Assembly (NCBI GenBank): GCA_002688185.1
Contig: NZCE01000012.1
Coordinates: 1-64,000, forward strand
Source: Spirochaetales bacterium
GTDB taxonomy: Bacteria; Spirochaetota; Spirochaetia; ARS1246
Length of the DNA: 64,000 nucleotides
Direction: 5' to 3'
The position numbers and the translations under genes are program-made. Below, one piece after another: positions 43,804 through 50,959 of the stretch (position 1 is its first letter; each line of letters starts with the position of its first letter). The notes beneath the pieces are model-generated. The model searched no databases, was not told where the DNA came from, and saw only the letters and a list, made by a program, of their open reading frames with translations.

Positions 43804-44318
43804 TTGCGTTTATTCCTGTTATCATTGCGCTCGCCATTAACGCGCTTTTTGTAGGACTAAGGCCCGGCCCTGATTCCCTTCTAGCCGCCGCCGTGTCTCT
43901 GCTATGCGCGACCGCGGCGCTCGTAATTAGGCGTTTCTATTTATTAGTCATAGCAATGGTGATTTCCGGATTTGGGTATCTATCGTATATGCTCTCCGGA
44001 ATGGAAACCGTCCAAATGTGGCTTGCCGTCCTTTTTGGCTGCCTCGCGTTCCTCCAACTCGAGATCGGCTATGATGCCATCTCGTGTATGCGATCCGGGG
44101 TGAGGTGGCGCTCATACAGACACCGTGTTCGTTATATCTCAACCATTCTGCTTGTTTTCATCGTGCTTGTGGTCGTATTTATAACTTTTAGCTACAACCT
44201 GCTTGCACATATATCCGATTTTCCCGGTCGCCGGCTGCTATTTCCGGCTTTGTTTGTCCTGGGCGTGATTCCCGCAGTTGCCCTCGGCATTGTCGTAAGG
44301 GGAAGCCGTCGCCGATAG
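43800..44318 (+). CDS. Integral membrane protein of the MoxR-DUF58 operon
   Basis: The 172-residue product consists largely of about five hydrophobic spans (IAFIPVIIALAINALFVGL, DSLLAAAVSLLCATAALVI, YISTILLVFIVLVVVFITFSY, LLFPALFVLGVIPAVALGIVV) and ends in a short basic tail. No family is recognised. Its ATG overlaps the DUF58 stop as ATGA, so it is the last gene of this five-gene operon. The 150-base gap that follows carries the fur control region. Confidence 0.72.
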   Translation: MIAFIPVIIALAINALFVGLRPGPDSLLAAAVSLLCATAALVIRRFYLLVIAMVISGFGYLSYMLSGMETVQMWLAVLFGCLAFLQLEIGYDAISCMRSGVRWRSYRHRVRYISTILLVFIVLVVVFITFSYNLLAHISDFPGRRLLFPALFVLGVIPAVALGIVVRGSRRR

Positions 44319-44413
44319 GCTTTGACGCCGAAACCGTGGTGCCCTGTTCGGGCGAACCGGTAGCGGTATGTGGCCTCAGCATTATCCGCAGACTACTTCG
44401 AGAAAAAATCTTT

Positions 44414-44459
44414 TTGCAAGTAATTTGCATTTGCAATTTACTTTTTGGTGTGGTATAAT
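44414..44459 (+). promoter_or_regulatory. fur-feo promoter with overlapping iron-box-like repeats
   Basis: TTGCAA (44431-44436), 17 bases and TATAAT (44454-44459) form a strong promoter. The -35 is the third of three alternating repeats: TGCAA (44415-44419), TTGCA (44425-44429) and TGCAA (44432-44436), giving two overlapping dyads. Such overlapping AT-rich dyads are the usual form of a Fur site. The fur ATG lies only nine bases after the -10, so the message would be essentially leaderless. Autoregulation by Fur is inferred. Confidence 0.75.
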
Positions 44460-44468
44460 CGCGGGCAA

Positions 44469-44918
44469 ATGCAATCAACATTGGATTCGGATACTCCTAA
44501 AGCGATTCTTGCCCAGGCGGGTCTACGAATTACCCGGCAGCGCGAGATAATCCTCAATATTATTCAGCATTTGGACAGCCACCCGGATGCAGATGAAGTC
44601 TACGGGGTAGCAAAAAAAAAGTTGCCACGGATAAATCTGTCAACCGTGTATCGTACGCTGCAAACCCTAAAGGAACGTGGGTTGATAGACACCCACCGAT
44701 TTTCTGAGGAGCATCATCACTATGAGGTGAATACGGCGCGGGAACATCACCATCTTGTATGCAGACAATGCGGAGAGATTGTGGAATGTGATTTGCCGAT
44801 TATGGATCAGATAAAAAAGCACGCGCATACGGAGAGCGGCTTCAAAGCTCTGAGCTCGGATATTACCGTTTACGGGATATGCGGTAGCTGCCTGAAAGCA
44901 AAGGTTGGTCGTAAATGA
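44469..44918 (+). CDS. fur: Fur family metal-responsive repressor
   Basis: The 149-residue protein has a winged helix (ITRQREIILNIIQHLDSHPDADEVYGVAKKKLP, INLSTVYRTLQTLKERGLI) and a metal-binding dimer domain with EEHHHYE, REHHHLVCRQCGEIVEC and a second CxxC in YGICGSCLKAK. The two CxxC pairs form the structural zinc site. Fe-sensing is suggested by the downstream feo genes, but Zur or PerR specificity cannot be excluded from sequence. The ATG at 44469 lies 9 bases after the -10 box with no ribosome site. The stop overlaps feoB-GTPase (ATGA), making it the first gene of the iron operon. Confidence 0.92.
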   Translation: MQSTLDSDTPKAILAQAGLRITRQREIILNIIQHLDSHPDADEVYGVAKKKLPRINLSTVYRTLQTLKERGLIDTHRFSEEHHHYEVNTAREHHHLVCRQCGEIVECDLPIMDQIKKHAHTESGFKALSSDITVYGICGSCLKAKVGRK

Positions 44919-45430
44919 GAAAAATTGCACTCGTCGGTAATCCAAATGTAGGAAAAAGCCAAATTTTCAACAATCTCACCGGTGCACGCGCAACTGTATC
45001 GAATTATCCCGGAACCACCGTGACTGTATATCGCGGTAGGATGCGGATCCAGGACAGGGAGTTTGATGTGGTTGACACCCCGGGGATGTATAGTTTTTTT
45101 TCTATTACTGAAGAGGAACGGCTTGCACGTTCAATCCTGTTGAAAGAGGCGCCGGGGATCGTGCTCAATATCGTGGATGCTAGAAATCTGGGGAGAATGC
45201 TGGTACTCACCTTGCAGCTCTGCGAGGCGGAGCTACCGGTAATTCTCGTCTTAAATATGATGGATGAGGCCCGCACGAGCGGGATGGAAATCGATGTTTC
45301 GTCATTGCGGAATCGGATCGGCGTGCCGGTTGTTCCGACAGTTGCCACAACAAAGAGCGGTATGGATGATCTAAGGGAGCAGATTTACAAATATGAAAGG
45401 CGGTACGATACTTACCATGAGGTATCCTGA
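44915..45430 (+). CDS. feoB: FeoB GTPase subunit (split FeoB)
   Basis: This protein is only the G domain of the ferrous iron transporter FeoB. It shows G1 VGNPNVGKS (residues 7-15), switch segment SNYPGTTVTVYRG, G3 DTPG (54-57), and G4 NMMD (114-117) in the place of NxxD. It ends at residue 171 just after the G5 region, where a normal FeoB would continue into the helical GDI domain and membrane part. Those lie on the next ORF in another frame. The boundary falls exactly between domains, so this is more likely a natural split than a sequencing frameshift. It shares an ATGA junction with fur. Confidence 0.92.
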   Translation: MRKIALVGNPNVGKSQIFNNLTGARATVSNYPGTTVTVYRGRMRIQDREFDVVDTPGMYSFFSITEEERLARSILLKEAPGIVLNIVDARNLGRMLVLTLQLCEAELPVILVLNMMDEARTSGMEIDVSSLRNRIGVPVVPTVATTKSGMDDLREQIYKYERRYDTYHEVS

Positions 45431-46853
45431 TCACATCGAGTCCGCACTTGAAGTAGTGTCTGATAAATTGACCGGCACCTACGCGGTTTCCCGCCGCACA
45501 GTGAGTTTGCTGTTACTTCAAGGGGATCCCGAGATGATTGAGATCGTCCGGGCTCGCGAGGAACGGGGACTAAGGCAAATCAAACGCATGGTAGAAGACT
45601 TTAGCGAGGCTTCTACCCAGCCTGTGCACTATCAGATCGGCGTACAACAACAACATGTTGCCGCAAAAATCTCCGCGGGCGTTGTTAGCCAAAGTGGGCC
45701 TACGCGGATATCCTTTCGGGAAAAGTTGAGCCGCGCGATGATGCGTCCGATCACCGGAATACCGATTCTACTGATTGTGCTCTATTTTGGCCTATATCAG
45801 TTTGTAGGGGTTCTCGGGGCAGGTACAATGGTGGATTTTATCGAGAGCAAGGTGTTCGGCGAATGGATCAACCCATGGCTAACCATAATTATTACGCGCG
45901 TGCTGCCAGTCACGGCTTTGCAGGATCTCTTGATTGGTGAGTACGGTGTAATCACCCTGGGTATCAGCTACGCTTTCGCCATCGTGCTCCCCATCGTCGG
46001 GACCTTTTTTCTGGTATTCTCCGTCATCGAGGACAGCGGTTATCTGCCGCGTTTAGCCATGCTGATCGACAGGGTTTTCAAGCTTCTCGGGTTGAACGGC
46101 CGCGCGGTAATCCCTCTAGTCTTGGGATTTGGTTGCGATACCATGGCGACCATCGTCACCCGAACTCAAGAAACGGCACGGGAGCGAGTGCTCACCACGC
46201 TGCTCCTCGCCTTGGCAATACCTTGCTCCGCTCAACTCGGGGTAGTGCTTGGCATTCTTTCAGGCAATCCCGCTTCCCTGCTGATCTGGGCCGGAATGAT
46301 CGTCTTAGTATTTATCTTGGTCGGAATAGTCGCTGCTCGGGTGATCCCCGGTAAGAACGCTAAGTTTTACATGGAGCTGCCGCCCTTGCGGCTTCCAAGA
46401 CTGCAGAACATTCTCATCAAGACGTATTCGAGGCTACGTTGGTACCTTTTTGAGGTCATCCCCCTCTTTTTAATCGCCAGCGTGCTGCTCTGGCTGGGTG
46501 ATCTCACCGGCGTGTTTGATCTTTTTGTTGAATATGTGATGGCGCCCATCGTGTCGTTAATTGGTTTGCCGGAGGAGACCGCCGTGGCTTTTTTCTTTGG
46601 TTTTTTTAGAAGGGATTTTGGCGCCGCCGGACTTTACGACCTCCATTCACAGGGTATTCTCACTGGGGTTCCACTGGTAGTAGCATCTGTGACCCTGACA
46701 CTGTTTTTGCCTTGCGTGGCCCAGTTTGCGGTGATGATTAAGGAGCGCGGTATCAAAACGACACTGGCGATTGCTGCATTTATCTTTCCTTTCGCCTTTT
46801 TTGTCGGCTTTCTGCTCAATTTCGTGCTGACCGGATTAGGAATAAAGCTATGA
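45417..46853 (+). CDS. feoB: FeoB membrane permease subunit (split FeoB)
   Basis: Residues 1 to about 75 correspond to the GDI helical domain (RYPDHIESALEVVSDKLTGTYAVSRRTVSLLLLQGDPEM). The remainder has the FeoB membrane core with two Gate motifs: the first around IVLPIVGTFFLVFSVIEDSGYLPRLAMLIDRVF and VIPLVLGFGCDTMATIVTRTQETARER, the second around AFFFGFFRRDFGAAGLYDL and SVTLTLFLPCVAQFAVMIKERG. These carry the conserved cysteines proposed to line the iron path. The ATG at 45417 overlaps the GTPase gene by 14 bases (frame open from 45393). The stop overlaps the next gene by four bases. Confidence 0.92.
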   Translation: MRYPDHIESALEVVSDKLTGTYAVSRRTVSLLLLQGDPEMIEIVRAREERGLRQIKRMVEDFSEASTQPVHYQIGVQQQHVAAKISAGVVSQSGPTRISFREKLSRAMMRPITGIPILLIVLYFGLYQFVGVLGAGTMVDFIESKVFGEWINPWLTIIITRVLPVTALQDLLIGEYGVITLGISYAFAIVLPIVGTFFLVFSVIEDSGYLPRLAMLIDRVFKLLGLNGRAVIPLVLGFGCDTMATIVTRTQETARERVLTTLLLALAIPCSAQLGVVLGILSGNPASLLIWAGMIVLVFILVGIVAARVIPGKNAKFYMELPPLRLPRLQNILIKTYSRLRWYLFEVIPLFLIASVLLWLGDLTGVFDLFVEYVMAPIVSLIGLPEETAVAFFFGFFRRDFGAAGLYDLHSQGILTGVPLVVASVTLTLFLPCVAQFAVMIKERGIKTTLAIAAFIFPFAFFVGFLLNFVLTGLGIKL

Positions 46854-47053
46854 CATGCTCGTTCTGCGGATTTGAGTATCGCCGTGATGAAGCTGTAATT
46901 GCCTGCGGAAGTTGCCCGCTGAATGTCCTCAAAACCGGCTGCGGCTTGTTGAGGTGCCCCAGATGCGCGTATGAGATGCCCGAAGAGCCGCCGATAATTG
47001 CAGGCATCAGAAATTGGATAAGGAAGATACATGAACGTAGAAGAATCGCGTAG
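46850..47053 (+). CDS. Small cysteine-rich zinc-ribbon-like protein of the feo operon
   Basis: The 67-residue product has three cysteine pairs or knots: CSFCGFEY at the N terminus, ACGSCPLNVLKTGC, and GLLRCPRCAYEMPEEPP. This would bind zinc or an iron-sulphur centre. It resembles the small Cys-rich companions sometimes found beside FeoB, such as FeoC-like proteins, but is not the classical winged-helix FeoC. The ATG overlaps the permease stop (ATGA), and the next gene begins 23 bases before its end. Confidence 0.8.
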   Translation: MTCSFCGFEYRRDEAVIACGSCPLNVLKTGCGLLRCPRCAYEMPEEPPIIAGIRNWIRKIHERRRIA

Positions 47054-47681
47054 CGAACAGGCTGAAGAGCTACTCGAACGTCTTTGGATCCTGACACAAG
47101 AGCACGATGTCCCCGGAGTAGAAGCGCCCGGTTTGGATGAACGTGCCGTCAACAGCCTCGTGGCCGAACGGGCTATTTCGGTCAACGACGATTTGGTCAC
47201 CCTGACCCCGTCGGGAAGAGAGGAGGCCTGTAGCGTAGTAAGAAGACACCGTCTTGCCGAAAGATTGCTGGTGGATGTGTTGGGCGCGAAGACCGAGTTG
47301 ATTCACGATAAAGCTTGCAAATTTGAGCACATCCTCGATAGAGGGCTAGATGACAGAATATGCGCCTTATTGGGTCATCCAAGAATCTGTCCTCACGGCT
47401 CACCAATACCGCCGGGTGATTGTTGCAGACGGAATATTGAGCAGACTGACAGAATTGTGTCTGCTCTGTCACGGCTGAAAAAAAACCAGGGAGGGAAAGT
47501 CGCATACATTGGGGCCGAGGAACAGGACGTGCTGCAGAAGCTCATGTCCATGGGTGTGCTTCCCGGTACCAAAATTGAGCTCATTCAGCAGTTTCCGAGT
47601 TACGTTTTTCAATCGGGCAACAGTCAATTTGCGGTGGATCGCCAGATAGCTGATAGTATCTACGTGAGAATTGACCTGTAA
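47031..47681 (+). CDS. DtxR-like metalloregulator fused to FeoA domain
   Basis: The middle of the protein is a DtxR/IdeR metal-binding and dimer domain: RRHRLAERLLVDVLG, IHDKACKFEHILD and GHPRICPHGSPIPPGDCC, with the His, Cys and Glu ligands visible. The C-terminal 75 residues are an SH3-like FeoA domain (MSMGVLPGTKIELIQQFPSYVFQSGNSQFAVDRQIADSIYV). The N-terminal winged helix looks shortened: the usual recognition-helix motif VSPPTVSEMVKRLE is replaced by GLDERAVNSLVAERAIS, so DNA binding is uncertain. It may act as the FeoA partner of the split FeoB, as an iron sensor, or both. It is the last gene of the iron operon and converges on a receiver gene. Confidence 0.85.
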   Translation: MNVEESRSEQAEELLERLWILTQEHDVPGVEAPGLDERAVNSLVAERAISVNDDLVTLTPSGREEACSVVRRHRLAERLLVDVLGAKTELIHDKACKFEHILDRGLDDRICALLGHPRICPHGSPIPPGDCCRRNIEQTDRIVSALSRLKKNQGGKVAYIGAEEQDVLQKLMSMGVLPGTKIELIQQFPSYVFQSGNSQFAVDRQIADSIYVRIDL

Positions 47682-47686
47682 AAAGG

Positions 47687-48055
47687 CTATGCGAGTATCC
47701 GACGAATTGCCTCGACTAAAGCGTGCCGTTGCACCGGCTTTATAAGAAAGGCGCTACATCCGAGCTTTTGCGCGGTTTCAAGGAGCTGATCATCTACAAA
47801 AGCGCTGATGATTATAACTGGGGTGTTCGGATGCCGGTCCTTTATTTCTGAAAGTACCTCTAAACCGCTGATGGGCTTCATCTTTATGTCACAGAGCACC
47901 AGGTCGTAATCTTTCTGGGTGAGTTTTTCTATCCCCTCCAACGGGTTCGCTTCTAGCTCCAACTGTAACGGCTCGTTTCTGAGCTGCCTGGAAATGCTGC
48001 TTAGTATCATCGCATCGTCGTCGATTACTAACACATTTTTCCGGGGATCAGCCAT
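47687..48055 (-). CDS. Single-domain response regulator (receiver)
   Basis: The 122-residue protein is a stand-alone CheY-like receiver: acidic pocket VLVIDDDA, phosphoacceptor Asp56 in LVLCDIKMKPISGLE, Thr/Ser region IIISAF and Lys in FLIKPVQRHALVEAI. It has no output domain. Its start overlaps the upstream kinase gene by eight bases, so it is the probable phosphate partner of that kinase. It is the last gene of the five-gene signalling operon. Confidence 0.92.
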   Translation of the reverse strand: MADPRKNVLVIDDDAMILSSISRQLRNEPLQLELEANPLEGIEKLTQKDYDLVLCDIKMKPISGLEVLSEIKDRHPNTPVIIISAFVDDQLLETAQKLGCSAFLIKPVQRHALVEAIRRILA

Positions 48056-50459
48056 GAGTTCCTCTTCTTTGATTAAAAACCAGGCTAAAAGTCGTCCCTT
48101 TGCCGACGCTGCTCTCCACCTTTATCCTCGCGTTATTTCTCCTCGCCAACCTGTCGACAATTGAGAGGCCCTGTCCGGTTCCTTCACCAACCGACTTTGT
48201 AGTAAAAAGATAATTGAATATATGTGGAATGTTTTCTTCAGGGATGCCTATGCCGGTATCCTCAACGGAAATCGTGATCTCCCCTTCATGGGCATTGGAT
48301 GAAACTGTGAGGGTGCCGCGGCCATCCATCGCCCATATCGCATTTGTAAAAAGGTTTATGAGGATCTGCTGAATTTCACCTCTAATTACACTGATTTCAG
48401 GTAACGGCCTAAGATCCGTAACTGCCTCAATTTCCAAGAAGTCAGTTCCGTATCGAACCAGCTTGAGAGACTCGTCTATCACAGTATTGAGATTGATGTC
48501 GTCAGCCTGCTCCTTTCTCATGGTCTTTGAATAGGCTGATAGGTCCTTTACGACGTCCGATATTGTCATCACATGATCAATGATCTCATGTGCATAGGTT
48601 CTCGTTTCTTGGACGGCCTCAGTGTCCTCTACAATATCCTCCGCATTCGCAAGAACTGCATATAAGGGGTTATTAATTTCGTGGGCTATGCCTCCGGCAA
48701 CCCTCCCAAGCGCCATGAGTTTTTCGCTCGTTAGCAGTTTTTGCTGGAATGACTTTGCGTCGGTGACGTCCGAAAGAATTATGCCCGAAAGTTTCTCATC
48801 CCCAGGTATCCCTGGTATCGAAAAAACGCTATATTCGAGTATCGAAGATCCGATAGTCGTCTCAAAAATTTCGGAACGCTCATCCGCTTTGAACCGACCA
48901 ACGATGCTTTTAATATTCTCAATAGTCTCCGGTTTTAGCCCCGCTACGGTAAACAATGAGCTGTCTACAACCCCATCCGGATCTCGGAGCTCGTTGCCAC
49001 TAAAAGACTGAAGAAAGTATCGGTTTGCAAATTTGACCTTGTAGGAGTCCTCACTGAAAATCAGCACATACTCAGGTATACTCGATAGGATCGCATCGAT
49101 AGTAGCTCTGGAAGCTATCTTCATAAAGCCAACTTTTAGCTGCTCGGCGATATTGCTGAACAGTGTGTCCACATTCTCATCTGAAAGCGTTTGCGGCGTT
49201 GAACAGGCAAAGCAGTAAAATCCCGAGAACACGTCCGGGACTTGCACGGGTAGGATGAAAAGCATACCTGCTGACGTATCCATTTTCAGCCAACCGGTAA
49301 ACTCGTGCGCGAGACTATAGCGTGGGTCATTCAGGTGAAAGTGATGGCGTCCGCTCGGGAGGGCTAGGACCGCAGAGGATGGGATGATGTTCGTTCCACC
49401 AGTCGTCCCTCGATAGGCTGAAGCGCCGGGATCATACCGAAAAAACTCAGATTCTTCAAAACTGAGTCGTTCAATGAGAAAATCTCTGATTTCGGATAGA
49501 AGGTGTTCATAGTCGGATTCGTTGCTCACCTTTTCACCAATGGCGTTTATAATTGACAAATACTCCGTTCTGCCCTCGAGCGCTCCTTTGACTTTGGCAA
49601 GCTCACGATAATCGTCTTCAATCTTTTTCAAGTTATCAACTAGGTATCGATTCCGATCTGCATTGAGGTTCTCCTGCCCTTTGAGCTCTCGACGGTAGCG
49701 AAAGCTGCCAAATGAAAACGCGATAGTCGTGAATGCAAGCAAAGTCAGCAGAATATCTTTTAGGTCGAAGATGCCTTGAAATAAGGTTGCCTGGAGTGTC
49801 ACCACCACGCCAATCAATGGTATGCCTATCAATGCGACCCTGCTTCTGCGGTTCTGCCAGAGTACTTCGTAGATACAACTCTCATGGCCGTCGGCAGCGC
49901 ATTGCTGCTCCTTCACCTCTGCCGGCGGAAGGCCAATGCCCACGGGCACACTTGCAAGCATGCCTTGCACCGCACGGCAGTTGTAGCGGGTTTGTTCGCA
50001 GTCGTCGTCCAACGTAAGCTTTACCCGCAACGATCGCGCGGAAATGCTCAATATTTTAAAACGGCCGATTTTTGTCCATCTTCTATAGAGGTCTGATCCG
50101 AGAATCAGCTTGTAGGGCAGGCGCAGCAATCCGGACCACGAAAGCGCCTGTGTGGCATACAGGACGTATTCAAACGCCTCTTGAGGCCTTATCGAGAGGG
50201 GTGCTTTATATGGCGCCCATTCATCTCCCGTGAGGTCGACGCCTGTTTCCAAAAAGCGATTGTAATAGTGGTACGATATCCAGTTTTTTTTGTTCCGCAA
50301 AAATGAGATCGGCAAGCCGAGTTGCTCAATCGCTCTATGTGCACTTTCAATCCCTACGTGGTTTTCCAGATAGCGCAACATTGGGACGAGATTCGAACAA
50401 CTCAGCTCTTGTTTTTGCGCTTCCCTCCTTGCCGTCGCAATGCTCATGGAAGCTTTCAC
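48048..50459 (-). CDS. Sensor histidine kinase with V4R-like N-terminal domain, GAF and PAS
   Basis: The N-terminal 200 residues (NLVPMLRYLENHVGIESAHRAIEQLGLP ... GLPPAEVKEQQCAADGHESCIYEVLW) look like the sensory domain of kinases related to V4R/haem-NO-binding-associated proteins, ending in the typical C-x-A-x-G-x-x-x-C-x-Y pattern. Two membrane spans follow (VALIGIPLIGVVVTLQATLF; ILLTLLAFTTIAFSFGSF). Next come a coiled coil, a GAF-like region, a PAS-like region and a kinase core with His about 593 in VAGGIAHEINNPLYAVLAN and ATPase motifs NLFTNAIWAMDGRGTL and GTGQGLSIVDRLA. There is no receiver domain; two receiver genes flank it. GTG 50459 (TAGTG junction) is the likely start; TTG 50465 is in frame. 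Confidence 0.85.
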   Translation of the reverse strand: MKASMSIATARREAQKQELSCSNLVPMLRYLENHVGIESAHRAIEQLGLPISFLRNKKNWISYHYYNRFLETGVDLTGDEWAPYKAPLSIRPQEAFEYVLYATQALSWSGLLRLPYKLILGSDLYRRWTKIGRFKILSISARSLRVKLTLDDDCEQTRYNCRAVQGMLASVPVGIGLPPAEVKEQQCAADGHESCIYEVLWQNRRSRVALIGIPLIGVVVTLQATLFQGIFDLKDILLTLLAFTTIAFSFGSFRYRRELKGQENLNADRNRYLVDNLKKIEDDYRELAKVKGALEGRTEYLSIINAIGEKVSNESDYEHLLSEIRDFLIERLSFEESEFFRYDPGASAYRGTTGGTNIIPSSAVLALPSGRHHFHLNDPRYSLAHEFTGWLKMDTSAGMLFILPVQVPDVFSGFYCFACSTPQTLSDENVDTLFSNIAEQLKVGFMKIASRATIDAILSSIPEYVLIFSEDSYKVKFANRYFLQSFSGNELRDPDGVVDSSLFTVAGLKPETIENIKSIVGRFKADERSEIFETTIGSSILEYSVFSIPGIPGDEKLSGIILSDVTDAKSFQQKLLTSEKLMALGRVAGGIAHEINNPLYAVLANAEDIVEDTEAVQETRTYAHEIIDHVMTISDVVKDLSAYSKTMRKEQADDINLNTVIDESLKLVRYGTDFLEIEAVTDLRPLPEISVIRGEIQQILINLFTNAIWAMDGRGTLTVSSNAHEGEITISVEDTGIGIPEENIPHIFNYLFTTKSVGEGTGQGLSIVDRLARRNNARIKVESSVGKGTTFSLVFNQRRGTHG

Positions 50460-50959
50460 TACCAATCCTCTGACGTATCTTCGCCAGATATGTCCTCCAG
50501 ATCAGGGAGAGATTCATCATCGGAAGGAGCGGGAGGATCGTGCAATTTCACCAGAGCGCGGACGGTTTCAATGAGACGAGCTTTTTTAAACGGCTTTACC
50601 AGATAGCCGTCTATTTCTTCCAGCAATATGGACTGTATCTCGCTTTTGTCCGTCACGCCGGAAATAAAAACTATTTTTGCCTTAGCACCTTCGCTCCGCC
50701 TCCGAATCCGTCCAACGAGCTGGAGTCCCGTCATATCAGGGAGCTTCTGATCAACCGTAATAAGATCCGGAGAATAGTCAGCGAACTTATCCAACGCCTC
50801 TTGCCCCGTTTTGGCGGTCAATACAAAATATCCCTCAGCCTCTAGAATTCTCCCTATTGACCTCACGACATAGGTAATGTCATCGACCACAAGGACTTTT
50901 TTGAACCTGGGATCCCTCGCCGCACGAAATCTTGCCGAATCTGCTTCACTGCTTGGCAT
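50459..50959 (-). CDS. Receiver-domain response regulator with acidic tail
   Basis: The receiver has VLVVDDITYVVRSIGRIL, phosphoacceptor Asp70 in LITVDQKLPDMTGLQ, FISGVTDKSEI and the Lys in GYLVKPFKKARLIETVRAL. The N terminus has a 20-residue basic extension and the C terminus an acidic disordered tail (SDDESLPDLEDISGEDTSEDW). No output domain is present. I place the ATG at 50959, which overlaps the previous stop and follows AGAAGG; the open frame extends to 50998. With the kinase and the second receiver it could make a two-branch phosphorelay. Confidence 0.88.
   Translation of the reverse strand: MPSSEADSARFRAARDPRFKKVLVVDDITYVVRSIGRILEAEGYFVLTAKTGQEALDKFADYSPDLITVDQKLPDMTGLQLVGRIRRRSEGAKAKIVFISGVTDKSEIQSILLEEIDGYLVKPFKKARLIETVRALVKLHDPPAPSDDESLPDLEDISGEDTSEDW

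Noticed and set aside
44445..44468. TTG start for fur at 44445
   Set aside because: It would lie within the promoter between the -35 and -10 boxes; ATG 44469 gives the expected N terminus.
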